64,000 bases of DNA from Lachnospiraceae bacterium (GTDB lineage: Bacteria; Bacillota; Clostridia; Lachnospirales; Lachnospiraceae), in NCBI GenBank assembly GCA_022652545.1, contig JALCRM010000004.1, positions 102,610 through 166,609 on the forward strand, read 5' to 3'. Position 1 is the first letter of the stretch. Each line of letters begins with the position of its first letter. Both the position numbers and the translations under genes were made by a program. The notes beneath the pieces were generated by a model that worked only from the letters and a program-made list of their open reading frames with translations, did not search any database and was not told the DNA's origin. This document shows, in pieces, positions 16,647 to 25,404 of the stretch.

Positions 16647-18472
16647 CAGACTACCTCAATGTGGTGATTTTTTCCGGTATATTCCCGGGGTATGATAAAT
16701 TTCCAGGCTGTGTTTCCCTTTGCGTCTCCGCTGATCCTGACAAAGCCCATGTCGGCGTAGAAATCCTTCACCATGCCGTTTCTGGAAGTCGGATAGTAAT
16801 AGCCGTAGATCTCGGCAATGCCCTTTTTCCGGCAGGCTGCGACCAGCGCATCCATCATAGCGTATTCCATATCCCGTTTCAAGACGCGGCAGCTCATGAG
16901 CCAGAGATCGATCAGCAGCGCGTGCGTACCCGTTTTCCTGGGAACGGCTCCGCTGCCTTCCTCCGTGACCGTCATAGCTTCGGAACCGACAATGACGGAT
17001 ACGATGCCGTTGTCGCCGAACCGGTCAGCCAGGCTGCCGTACAGGGTCACCATCTCCGGATCCTCCGCTGCCTTCCGGATCTCCCCTTCGCTGTAGCGTT
17101 TCGTCGTGAGGTTGAACTGGTTGCTCTTGTTCGTCAGCTGCGTGATGCGGCCGTAAAACATAGGCTCGAAGCTACGGATATGCGCCTTCATTTCCAGGGA
17201 ATCGAGGTATGCCCCGTAGTCCCCGAACGAGGCTTCGGCTTTCTTCCGTGCCGTATTGGCGCGGATCATATCGGTGCGCTTTGCATCGTCTTCCGACAGG
17301 GAGATCACTTCAAAATAAGCCGCATGATCCAGGATACGGATGAAATTCTCCGGCGCCGTCATTTCAGGCACGGCTGCCTCCGGCACCTGCTGCCGCACGA
17401 TCTCCCGCTCCGCCGGGTTGTCATCCACAAAGACCATGGCCTCGGGCAGAATATTCATATCCTCCGCGATCGCGGTGAGATTTCTGCTCTTCGGCTCCCA
17501 GTTGGCCCGGATGTCCGCGAAGTCTTCCGGGTGCAGCGCCCCGGACGGATGGCGCAGGCCGGCGAGCGCGTTGGCTTCATCGTTCTTGGAATCCACCGTC
17601 AGGAGCACGCCGATCTCCTTGAGTTCCTTCAGGTATTTCTGGAATTCCAGGTAGACCTGCCCCATGGAGGTCTCTTTTCCGATCTCCAGTTTTTCAGGGC
17701 CGTCATCCCCGACGACACCGCCCCACAGGGTGTTGTCCAGATCCAGCGCCAGCGCCTTTTTATTCCGCCCGTACAGGGCCTTGACGATGGCTGCGATATT
17801 GTAGGCCAGCGCCGGGATCGCCTGCATGCACATCGCGTATTTGTACATGTTCCAGTAAGCATCGTCCGAAAAAGCATCCAGTCCGTACTGCGCCGCGATA
17901 TAGTTCAGGTCACAGAGAAGGAAGCCGGCATGCGTGTCGGCGTACTCCGCCAGTTTTTCATTGAGCCTGTTCACAAACCGCACGCGTCCCCTGATGTCGG
18001 ACGCTTCGCGGTTTCCCATGATACGGCAGGCGGGGTATTCAAAGTTGTTCTGGATCACGGGGCAGGAAAACCTTTCCGACAGTTTTTCCCAGACGGTGCG
18101 CCAGTCAGCGAAGACCTTGTCCGGGAGCGCCGCAGCTTCTTCCTTCGGCATGGCCGGGGAGGGCAGTTCGCCGCGCATTTCCAGATTGCGGCAGGATGTC
18201 TGGATATAGATGATATCGGGCGCGAAGGCATCCAGCTCTGCGTTGCCAAACACGGCATCCTCGTAAAAGCGGTCGTACTCCGATTCCCAGAAATCCGCTT
18301 CGATCCCCTGCTGCAGCAGAAAAAGATCCGTCATGCGGACCACGTCGTGCGTCGTCGAGCCTCCGAGGAACGCGATCTTCCTGCGCATCCTGGAAGTGCC
18401 GTCCGCCAGCAGTTCCCGACGGATCTTTTTGGAGTTTTTTAAAAGTTCGTCTGCGTCAAACGGATAAAACAT
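16646..18472 (-). CDS. FkbH-type HAD-IIIC glyceryl-activating protein
   Basis: The 608-residue protein starts at the ATG at 18472 with AGAGG 7 bases upstream. Three parts are visible: an N-terminal SGNH-like region with FLGGSTTHD (about 35-45), the HAD core with LDLDNTLWGGVVGDDG (catalytic Asp244 and Asp246), DSKND (about 294) and VFVDDNPAER (about 348), and a C-terminal GNAT-like domain (about 430-600). FkbH enzymes dephosphorylate 1,3-bisphosphoglycerate and place the glyceryl unit on an ACP. It leads an operon with MBOAT, DHHW and ACP, so it likely loads that ACP. I see no polyketide genes nearby, which argues for polymer decoration. Confidence 0.9.
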   Translation of the reverse strand: MFYPFDADELLKNSKKIRRELLADGTSRMRRKIAFLGGSTTHDVVRMTDLFLLQQGIEADFWESEYDRFYEDAVFGNAELDAFAPDIIYIQTSCRNLEMRGELPSPAMPKEEAAALPDKVFADWRTVWEKLSERFSCPVIQNNFEYPACRIMGNREASDIRGRVRFVNRLNEKLAEYADTHAGFLLCDLNYIAAQYGLDAFSDDAYWNMYKYAMCMQAIPALAYNIAAIVKALYGRNKKALALDLDNTLWGGVVGDDGPEKLEIGKETSMGQVYLEFQKYLKELKEIGVLLTVDSKNDEANALAGLRHPSGALHPEDFADIRANWEPKSRNLTAIAEDMNILPEAMVFVDDNPAEREIVRQQVPEAAVPEMTAPENFIRILDHAAYFEVISLSEDDAKRTDMIRANTARKKAEASFGDYGAYLDSLEMKAHIRSFEPMFYGRITQLTNKSNQFNLTTKRYSEGEIRKAAEDPEMVTLYGSLADRFGDNGIVSVIVGSEAMTVTEEGSGAVPRKTGTHALLIDLWLMSCRVLKRDMEYAMMDALVAACRKKGIAEIYGYYYPTSRNGMVKDFYADMGFVRISGDAKGNTAWKFIIPREYTGKNHHIEVV

Positions 18473-18508
18473 TCCGATACCTCTTTGCAAAGCCTGTTGC
18501 TTTCTGCC

Positions 18509-18554
18509 GCGGACAGCCTTTGTCCGCACTTTTATATATCAGTTTATTATAGCA
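18509..18554 (-). promoter_or_regulatory. Promoter and leader hairpin of the FkbH-MBOAT-DHHW-ACP operon
   Basis: Reading leftward, TGCTATAAT at 18554-18546 is an extended -10 element without a recognisable -35. A leader hairpin GCGGAC/GTCCGC occupies 18509-18527, between the predicted transcription start and the FkbH ribosome site. Confidence 0.5.
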
Positions 18555-18606
18555 GGATATCGCGTACCGGCGGTCACGAAAATTCCGCGGAAACAGCCGC
18601 AGAAAA

Positions 18607-18632
18607 GGAACCGGGCGATTCCGCCCGGTTCC
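18607..18632 (-). terminator. Rho-independent terminator after the repeat lipoprotein
   Basis: An 11-bp perfect stem (GGAACCGGGCG with its complement) and a 4-base loop are followed on the minus strand by TTTTCT. It lies 39 bases beyond the stop of the lipoprotein gene. Confidence 0.85.
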
Positions 18633-18670
18633 CCTCTATGCTGCCGCAGTGCCGTCCGCCGGTCCCGGTA

Positions 18671-21600
18671 TCAGTCTCCCGAATCCGACGAAGTGATCGC
18701 ACCTGTCTTGTAAATGAATCTGACATCGTTTACCGTGTCGTCCGCGGAGCCGTCGCTCCCCTGCCCATCCATCGCTTCGGTGAAGGTACTGTAATCTTTG
18801 CCTGCCTGTGCCACCGCATTGATGCGGTCAACGACCTCCGTGACATTGTCCCCGAACAGCTCCGTGAGCTTTTTGATCCCTTCATTGTCCAGTTTCAGCA
18901 TCCCGTCCAGCAGAGACTGTGCGCCGCTGTCCAGAGTGTCGACTCCGTCGTTCAGCGTGACCGTGCCGCTCAGGAGATCGCCCGCACCGCTGTCCAGGTC
19001 ACCTGCGCCGGAAGCCAGCGTGCCCGCGCCGCTGTCCAGGTCCTGCGTACCCTTCAGCAGGTCTCCTGCACCGCTGTCCAGATCCTGCGTGCCCTTCTGC
19101 AGATCGCCCGCGCCGCTGTTCAGGCTGGCTGCGCCGCCTGCCGCCTCGGATGCGCCGGAGGCCAGAGTACCTGCGCCGTTCTGCAGATCGCCTGCACCCG
19201 AAGCCAGCGTGCCCGCACCGCTCTCAAGGTCGCCCGCGCCGGAGGCCAGTTTGCCTGCGCCACTCTGCACATCCCCTGCGCCGGAAGCCAGCTTGTCCGC
19301 ACCGCTCACGAGATCGGAAGCCCCGCTGTCGAGACTGCCGGCACCCGATGCCAGTTTTGACGTGCCCGCTTTCAGCGTGCCCGCACCGGAGCTGAGACTC
19401 GAAGCACCCGATGCCAGCTGTGATGCACCGGAAGCCACATCCGATGCCCCGGAATTCAGCTGTTTTATACCGCTAACCAGTTTTGCGGACTGACTGTCGA
19501 GCTGTGCCAGCCCGGCGTCAATGCCGTAGCTCAGTTTATAGAGGTCGCCGGAGGTAAGCGAGGCCTCCATCTGCTGGATGCCTGCCGCTGCCGTTGTAAG
19601 CGCGCCCTTCACCGATTTCAGTATGACGATGGCTGCCGTGTCATCCGTACAGATTGTATCCAGTTCATCGCGCAGGTTTTTGCATTTTGAAAGAAAGACC
19701 TGGGCGGAGGAATAGCCTCCCCGGAGCGCTGCCAGAGAAGTCTCGTAGCTTTCCTTCTCGACAGCTGCGGCATATGTCGCAGCCGCCTGCTTATAGTCTG
19801 CCGTTGCCTCTTCCACTGCTTTCTTTTTGGCATCGACGTCGCTGACTGCCGCCGCCAGTTCGGATTCCGAGACCGCCGCTGTCGTCCTTGTGACCGTCGT
19901 TTTCTCCACGACAGCTTCCTTTGTCTTCGCGGCCTTCTTTGTGGTTTCCGCTGCTTCGCCGTCGCTCCCGGTGACGTCCTGCCCTTCGTCTGCTGCGGGA
20001 TCCGCCGTGCCGCTGTCATCCGCCGCCGGTGTGACCGCCTGCGAGTCATCCGTCGCCGGCGCAGTTGCCTGCGAATCATCCGCCGCCGGTGTTGTCGCCT
20101 GTGAGTCATCCGCCGCCGGTGTTGTCGCCTGTGAGTCATCCGCTGCCGGTGCGGTTGCCTGCGAGTCATCCGCCGCCGGTGCAGCCGCCTGTGAGTCATC
20201 CGCTGCCGCTGCAGTCGTCTGCGTATCGTCCGCCGCAGGTGCGGCTGCTTCCTGGGCCTGCGCACTTTCTTCCTCTGCTGTGACATCCGGGCTGACGGCC
20301 GCATCCGCTGCCGGTGCTTCGAGCACGATATCCCCGGACTCATTCGTGCTGGTCGTCGTCTCCGTTGTCGTGGTCTTCTGCGCCTTCAGGTTCGCCAGCG
20401 TCGCAACAGCCGCGTTATAGGCTGCCTCCGCGTCCGTCAGATTCTGGTAGCTGCTGTCCATACTGCTCTTGGCCACGGAAGAAGCCGGCACAGCAGAGAG
20501 CGCTGCGATCTTTGCCTGCAGGTCGCTTTCACTCTCGCTGGCGGAAGTCGCCGCATCCGAGATCACCCCTAGCTCGCCTTCCGCTTTGACCGCTGTGTCC
20601 GCGGAATCCTGCATTTTGGAGATCGCCGTATTGAGTGCTCCTACTGCCGTCGTGGTCCCGCTGTCGGTACCGTCTGTGATGCCGGTCCGTATTTTGTCCA
20701 GTCCTCCTGCCAGCGTAGAGGTAAGCGCGGTAAACAGGGTATGCGAATAGGACGAAAGCGTTGCTGTGGACGAGGGAAGTGTCTCCGTACTGCTCTGAAG
20801 CTGCGCCGCACCTTCTGCGACTTTTCCCGCGCCTGCAGCGAGAGTGCTGCTCCCGCTCGCAAGAGAGGCAGCTCCTCCGGCGACTTCTCCGGCACCGCTG
20901 TCCACTTCACCTGCGCCCGAAAGCAGGGAAGACGTGCCGCTCTTGAGCGTCTGTGTGCCTGCCGCCAGGGAATCGGCGCCGCTCTTTAAGGTATCGGTCC
21001 CGCTCTTCAGGGTATCCGCGCCGCTCTTTAAGGTATCGGTCCCGCTCTTCAGGGTATCCGCGCCGCTCTTCAGGGAATCCATCCCGTTCTTCAGGGTCTG
21101 TGCGCCGTCCGCCAGACTCTGTGTTCCGTCCGCCAGACTCTGCGTCCCGCTTTTCAGCGTATCGGCACCGCTCTTCAGGTCAGAGGTCCCGTTCTTCAGA
21201 TCGGAGGCGCCGTTCACCAGTTTGTCCGCGCCTTCCTTCATGTCCGAGGTACCGCTCTTCAGATCGGAGGTCCCGTCTTTCAGCTTCTGTGCGCCGTCCT
21301 GCAGCTTTGACGTGCCGTCCTTCAGGTCAGAGGTGCCGCTCTTCAGATCTTTTGTCCCGTCCACCAGGGCGTCCGTACCGCTCTGCAGGTCGTCCAGCTT
21401 GTCCGTCAGGCTCGATGTGTCTACGCTGTCCGTCAGGTTGATGTCGCTCAGTACATTGCTGGAAGCCATGGTCATCGTCATATCCAGCGAAAAATCCTTT
21501 ACATCCGCTTCGATCTCCACGTACTCCGGAATGTTCATGTCCTCGAGTTTTTTCCTGGCTTCCTTATCGGTGGCCTTGCTCACAAGGCTGTCCCAGTCCA

Positions 21601-22366
21601 GGCTGTCCTTCAGCCCGGGGAACGCGACTCCCATCACGATGTTGTTGCTGCCTTCGGAAAGGATGCGTCCGTTTGTCACGCTGACATTGCTGAATGTATC
21701 CGAAGGCAGGACGGCGCCGCTCATCATGGCAAAGGGCACCTTGATCTCGGTCTCTTTCCCGTCGATCTTCACCTTTTCGGTCTGGCTGTTTTCATAGTCA
21801 AAACGTATCGTCACATGGCCGCTTTTGCCGGCCAGGTCCTCCGGGGATATTTCCTTCCCGTCCAGTTTATAGGACATCTTCACCTGCACGGGAAGTGTTT
21901 TGGAAGTGGTGCCCTGGTAATAGATATCCGCACCGTCTGCCTGCCAGGTGATCGTTCCGTCGCTGTTCTTTGTATAATCGCCGTAGCCGTTCACATTCTG
22001 GATGTCGCTGAGGTCTGTCCTGTCCTTCAGTTCGTCAGAACCGTCCTTGTTCTTCACCTGGTCGCTGACGATCACCTTCTGCGGACTGCCTGCCGCATCC
22101 GATATGACATATACTGTTTCGCTTTTGCCGCTCGTGCTGCTGTGCGAGGGAGTGACCTGCGCCATCGCCTCTTCCAGTACCGCACTGCTGTCCGAAGATG
22201 CCGAAGCGGAGCTTTCCTCCGTGGCTGCCGCAGCCGACCCGGCCGTCGAAGCACCGGTGTTTCCGGAAACCGCGCCGCACCCGAACAGCGAGAAGCTCAT
22301 TGTTACCGTGAGCAGCACGCTGAGAAGTTTTGCTGATTTACCAACTGCAAGATTCCATCTTTTCAT
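18671..22366 (-). CDS. Large repeat-rich lipoprotein, YhgE/Pip-like heptads
   Basis: The 1231-residue protein starts at the ATG at 22366, with GGAGGA 8 bases upstream. A lipoprotein signal ends in LFGC. A folded N-terminal domain (about 40-310) precedes an LxxG(A/T)xx heptad block (about 323-535), a helical region, an Ala-rich linker with 10-residue repeats of PAADDSQAT type (about 709-780), another helical region, and a second heptad block (about 964-1145). Such heptads occur in YhgE/Pip proteins. Those are multi-pass, whereas this one has only a lipid anchor. It follows the MMPL gene by 27 bases, so it probably acts as an extracytoplasmic partner of that exporter. Substrate unknown. Confidence 0.8.
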   Translation of the reverse strand: MKRWNLAVGKSAKLLSVLLTVTMSFSLFGCGAVSGNTGASTAGSAAAATEESSASASSDSSAVLEEAMAQVTPSHSSTSGKSETVYVISDAAGSPQKVIVSDQVKNKDGSDELKDRTDLSDIQNVNGYGDYTKNSDGTITWQADGADIYYQGTTSKTLPVQVKMSYKLDGKEISPEDLAGKSGHVTIRFDYENSQTEKVKIDGKETEIKVPFAMMSGAVLPSDTFSNVSVTNGRILSEGSNNIVMGVAFPGLKDSLDWDSLVSKATDKEARKKLEDMNIPEYVEIEADVKDFSLDMTMTMASSNVLSDINLTDSVDTSSLTDKLDDLQSGTDALVDGTKDLKSGTSDLKDGTSKLQDGAQKLKDGTSDLKSGTSDMKEGADKLVNGASDLKNGTSDLKSGADTLKSGTQSLADGTQSLADGAQTLKNGMDSLKSGADTLKSGTDTLKSGADTLKSGTDTLKSGADSLAAGTQTLKSGTSSLLSGAGEVDSGAGEVAGGAASLASGSSTLAAGAGKVAEGAAQLQSSTETLPSSTATLSSYSHTLFTALTSTLAGGLDKIRTGITDGTDSGTTTAVGALNTAISKMQDSADTAVKAEGELGVISDAATSASESESDLQAKIAALSAVPASSVAKSSMDSSYQNLTDAEAAYNAAVATLANLKAQKTTTTETTTSTNESGDIVLEAPAADAAVSPDVTAEEESAQAQEAAAPAADDTQTTAAAADDSQAAAPAADDSQATAPAADDSQATTPAADDSQATTPAADDSQATAPATDDSQAVTPAADDSGTADPAADEGQDVTGSDGEAAETTKKAAKTKEAVVEKTTVTRTTAAVSESELAAAVSDVDAKKKAVEEATADYKQAAATYAAAVEKESYETSLAALRGGYSSAQVFLSKCKNLRDELDTICTDDTAAIVILKSVKGALTTAAAGIQQMEASLTSGDLYKLSYGIDAGLAQLDSQSAKLVSGIKQLNSGASDVASGASQLASGASSLSSGAGTLKAGTSKLASGAGSLDSGASDLVSGADKLASGAGDVQSGAGKLASGAGDLESGAGTLASGAGDLQNGAGTLASGASEAAGGAASLNSGAGDLQKGTQDLDSGAGDLLKGTQDLDSGAGTLASGAGDLDSGAGDLLSGTVTLNDGVDTLDSGAQSLLDGMLKLDNEGIKKLTELFGDNVTEVVDRINAVAQAGKDYSTFTEAMDGQGSDGSADDTVNDVRFIYKTGAITSSDSGD
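18930..19470. repeat. Heptad-coding repeat block 2 of the lipoprotein
   Basis: Imperfect tandem 21-bp units encode L-x-S-G-A-x-x heptads, for example LASGAGD and LDSGAGD. They form a continuous block of about 25 units near the C-terminus. Confidence 0.8.
20018..20240. repeat. 30-bp tandem repeat coding PAADDSQAT units
   Basis: Seven to eight 30-bp units with few substitutions encode the decapeptide A-P-A-A-D-D-S-Q-A-T and close variants. The block is likely length-variable between strains. Confidence 0.85.
20760..21396. repeat. Heptad-coding repeat block 1 of the lipoprotein
   Basis: Tandem 21-bp units encode LKSGTDT/LKSGADT heptads. Between about 20980 and 21070 a 42-bp double unit recurs with almost no change, a sign of recent duplication or gene conversion. 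Confidence 0.85.
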
Positions 22367-22393
22367 GATCAATTCCTCCGTTTTGAACTGTTT

Positions 22394-24535
22394 TCAGATC
22401 TGCGCCCTGACTGTCCGGCCAGAGGTGCTGCCTTTCCTGGCCTCCTCCGGAAGAACCTTCCAGATGCTCTTCCTGCGGTCGCTGTCAGAGAGCGTGGTCA
22501 TAAGGATCAGCCTGTCAAAGATCATCAGGAAACTGGGCAGGACAAAGATAACGGCGACCATGCTGATCAGTGCGCCGCGGGCCATCAGCGTGCACAGGGA
22601 ACTGATCATGTCGATCGTTGAGTACAGGCCTACGCCGAAGGTGGCCGCAAAGAAGGAAAGCGCGCTGACAAAAATGGATTTGGCACTTGTCAGGTCCGCG
22701 ATGCGGATGGCTTCGTACTTTGTTTTGCCGCTCTGGCGTTCCCGCAGATACCGCGTCGTCATCAGGATCGCGTAGTCCACGGTGGAACCCAGCTGTATGG
22801 TACCGATCACGATATTCGCGATGAACGGGACGGACGTCCCCATGTAGTACGGTACGGCCATATTGACCAGTATTCCCGTTTCGATGACCGCCACCAGGAT
22901 GAACGGCAGTGAAAGGCTGCGGAAGACCAGCAGAATGATGACGAAGATCACGCCGATCGAAACAAAACTCACGGTATTGAAGTCGTGATCCGAGATCGTG
23001 ATCAGGTCCTTGGTGCCCGGTGCTTCTCCTACAAGCATTGCGCCGCTGTCGTATTTCTTGGCGAGTGTGTTGATGGCGTCGCACTGCGCATTCACTTCGT
23101 CGCTGGCCACCTTATATTCGGAGCCGATGATCAGGATCTGCCAGCGGTCATTTACCAGCGAGGACTTCAGGCTGTCCGGGATCATGTCTTCCGGGATGCC
23201 CGTGCCCTTGATCGTATTGACGCCCAGCACGTACCTCACGCCGTCGATCTTCTTCAGCTCCGCAGTCAGGCTTTTCAGCTCCTTGTCCGGAATATCCGAA
23301 TTCAGCATGAGCATGTGGTTCGTGCTCATATCGAACTTATCGCGCACCTCCGTGTTCGCCACGATGCTTTCAAGGTTTTTGGGCAGCGATTCGTCCAGGT
23401 TGTAGTACACCTTCGTGTGCGAGTTGCCGTAGATCGAAGGAATGAGGGTGAGCAGGAAAAGCACGAGGAAAAGCCTGTAGTGCTTCAATACAAAATGCCC
23501 GATCCCGTGAAACTCCGGGATGAGTGCCTTGTGGCTCGTCTTTTTCAGTGCCTTGTCAAACACCAGGATCAGGGACGGCAGTATCGTTATGCAGGAAATG
23601 ACGCCGAGCAGCACGCCCTTGGACATGACAAGCCCGATATCCATGCCCAGTGTGAAGCTCATGAAGCACAGGGCGATAAATCCGGCAATGGTCGTGACCG
23701 AACTGCCTATGACCGACTGGAAGGTCAGGGTGATCGCTTCCGCCATGGCTTCCTTGTGGTCATCCGTTTTTTCCAGCTCTTCCTCGTAGCTGTGCCACAG
23801 GAAGATCGAATAATCCATCGTCACGCCCAGCTGCAGGACGGCAGCCAGTGCCTTGGTAATATAGGAAATGGAGCCGAGGAAGAAATTTGTCCCCATGTTG
23901 TAAACGATGGCAAAACCGATGCTCGCAAGGAAGATGAACGGCACCAGGAACGAGTCCATGGACAGCGACAGCACGATGGCGGAGAACAGGACAGCCAGCA
24001 TCACGTAGATCGGGGCTTCCCTGTCCGCCAGGTCCTGTGTATCCACGATGACCGGCGTCATGCCGCTGATAAAGCACTGCTTATTGCAGATCTTCCGGAT
24101 ATCGCGGACCGCCTGCACGGCGTTGTCTGAAGAAGATGTATCGTCATAGACAACGAACATCATCGTGGCGTCCCCGTTGTTGAAGGCCTTGTACACGTCA
24201 TCCGGCAGCATTTCCTTGGGGATGGAAAGATCCGCGACGCTGTCGTACCAGACGACGTCCTTCACGTGGTCGACCTTCTCTATGGAAGCCTTCAGGTCGG
24301 CTACCTGGCGGTCGCTCATACCTTCCACCATGACCATGGAAAAGGCGCCGGTGCCGAAATCCTGCACCATGATGTCCTGCCCCTTCATGGTGTCGATCGT
24401 CTTGGGCAGATACGTCAGCATGTCGTAGTTCACGCGTGTCTTCGAATACATGATCGCAGAGGGGAACAGCAGTGCCACTGCCAGGATCAGGATCGGTATT
24501 CTCAGTTTGACGATCAGGTGCGAAAACTTTTTCAT
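22394..24535 (-). CDS. MMPL/RND-family membrane transporter
   Basis: The 713-residue protein has the RND/MMPL layout: one N-terminal helix, an extracytoplasmic domain (about 35-175), a five- to six-helix bundle, a second helix plus extracytoplasmic domain (about 360-510), and a second helix bundle. Short acidic motifs inside helix 4 regions (LGVTMDYSIFL and LGSTVDYAILM) are the proton-relay segments of this family. MMPL proteins export lipids, siderophores or polyketide-like molecules. ATG 24535 follows GGGAG. Its promoter overlaps a TetR operator, and the repeat lipoprotein follows in the same operon. Substrate unknown; an amphipathic compound sensed by the TetR protein is likely. Confidence 0.88.
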   Translation of the reverse strand: MKKFSHLIVKLRIPILILAVALLFPSAIMYSKTRVNYDMLTYLPKTIDTMKGQDIMVQDFGTGAFSMVMVEGMSDRQVADLKASIEKVDHVKDVVWYDSVADLSIPKEMLPDDVYKAFNNGDATMMFVVYDDTSSSDNAVQAVRDIRKICNKQCFISGMTPVIVDTQDLADREAPIYVMLAVLFSAIVLSLSMDSFLVPFIFLASIGFAIVYNMGTNFFLGSISYITKALAAVLQLGVTMDYSIFLWHSYEEELEKTDDHKEAMAEAITLTFQSVIGSSVTTIAGFIALCFMSFTLGMDIGLVMSKGVLLGVISCITILPSLILVFDKALKKTSHKALIPEFHGIGHFVLKHYRLFLVLFLLTLIPSIYGNSHTKVYYNLDESLPKNLESIVANTEVRDKFDMSTNHMLMLNSDIPDKELKSLTAELKKIDGVRYVLGVNTIKGTGIPEDMIPDSLKSSLVNDRWQILIIGSEYKVASDEVNAQCDAINTLAKKYDSGAMLVGEAPGTKDLITISDHDFNTVSFVSIGVIFVIILLVFRSLSLPFILVAVIETGILVNMAVPYYMGTSVPFIANIVIGTIQLGSTVDYAILMTTRYLRERQSGKTKYEAIRIADLTSAKSIFVSALSFFAATFGVGLYSTIDMISSLCTLMARGALISMVAVIFVLPSFLMIFDRLILMTTLSDSDRRKSIWKVLPEEARKGSTSGRTVRAQI

Positions 24536-24562
24536 TTGAACTCCCTGTTAAAAAAATATTTT

Positions 24563-24577
24563 ATGACCCTCGGTCAT
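24563..24577. promoter_or_regulatory. TetR operator 1
   Basis: A 15-bp palindrome ATGACC-CTC-GGTCAT lies 28 bases before the MMPL start and matches the second operator in six-base half-sites except the outer base. Confidence 0.75.
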
Positions 24578-24596
24578 TTTTGTTGTGTCGACGGCT

Positions 24597-24625
24597 GTTA
24601 TAGCATATAATTGACCAACGGTCAA
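24597..24625 (-). promoter_or_regulatory. MMPL operon promoter overlapping TetR operator 2
   Basis: On the minus strand TTGACC (24625-24620), a 17-base spacer and TATAAC (24602-24597, with TGC before it) form a near-consensus promoter. The -35 hexamer is the outer half of the palindrome TTGACC-AAC-GGTCAA at 24611-24625, so repressor binding would block RNA polymerase directly. Confidence 0.75.
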
Positions 24626-24642
24626 TAAACAAATTATAAACT

Positions 24643-24671
24643 TTGTCTTTTGTGCTGTTTTGCTCTACAAT
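24643..24671 (+). promoter_or_regulatory. Predicted promoter of the TetR gene
   Basis: TTGTCT at 24643-24648 and TACAAT at 24666-24671 are 17 bases apart, 18 bases beyond operator 2. A second candidate (TTGTGT at 24583, TATAAT at 24606) overlaps the operators and would allow autoregulation. Confidence 0.5.
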
Positions 24672-24712
24672 ATTTCTGATCTGAAAGGTACAGAAGGCGG
24701 AAAGCGGACGTG

Positions 24713-25354
24713 ATGGTCAAAGAAAAAGGCCCCGGCAAAGCCGAGGCCAACAAGAAAGCCAAAAAGGATGCACTGCTGAACGCTGCTTTTGATCTGTTCA
24801 CGAAGCAGGGGATCAACAAAACCTCGATCTCCGACATCGTGGACCACGCAAAGGTGGCAAAGGGGACTTTTTATCTGTATTTTTCAGATAAGTACGATCT
24901 CCGCAACTTCCTGATCGCGCACAAGGCAGGCCAGATATTCCTGAAGGCAAAACAGGCAGCGGACATGGACGGCGCCGACTCCTCAAAGAATGTCAGCCTC
25001 GAGGACCGCATCGCCTTTTTTCTTTCCAATATCATTGACCAGTTTACGGATGATCCGACTCTGGTACGTTTTCTTTCCAAAAATCTCAGCTGGGGTATGT
25101 TCAAGCACGACCTGGCCTCAATAAACGACAGCAGCGAGATCGATTTCATGGCTGTATTCGAGAAGGCTTTCTCGGAATCGGATGTGCAGTACAAGAACCC
25201 GGAAGTCATGCTGTTCGAGATCATCGAGCTGGTCGGTTCCACCAGCTACAGCTCCATCCTTTACGGGGAACCTCTCCCCATCTCGGAGCTGAAGCCTTTT
25301 CTGCTCGAAGCCGCACGCAGCATCATGAAAAGCCAGGAAGTCGGCAGATTGTAA
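24713..25354 (+). CDS. TetR/AcrR-family transcriptional regulator
   Basis: The protein has 213 residues. The N-terminal helix-turn-helix spans about residues 18-64, with AAFDLFTKQGINKTSISDIV and AKGTFYLYFSDKYDL as the diagnostic segments. The C-terminal ligand domain is helical and not assignable. ATG 24713 was chosen over the adjacent GTG at 24710. It is divergent from the MMPL-lipoprotein operon, and two near-identical palindromes sit in the shared 177-base intergenic region. It is therefore the likely local repressor of the exporter and possibly of itself. The inducer is unknown. Confidence 0.88.
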   Translation: MVKEKGPGKAEANKKAKKDALLNAAFDLFTKQGINKTSISDIVDHAKVAKGTFYLYFSDKYDLRNFLIAHKAGQIFLKAKQAADMDGADSSKNVSLEDRIAFFLSNIIDQFTDDPTLVRFLSKNLSWGMFKHDLASINDSSEIDFMAVFEKAFSESDVQYKNPEVMLFEIIELVGSTSYSSILYGEPLPISELKPFLLEAARSIMKSQEVGRL

Positions 25355-25404
25355 ACAGTCACATAACTATCACACGGCGCGGCTGCTTCCTGCCGTCCGC
25401 ACCG

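Noticed and set aside
18930..21396. CRISPR-like repeat array
   Set aside because: The repeats are in-frame multiples of 21 and 30 bases coding for heptads and decapeptides, without unique spacers.
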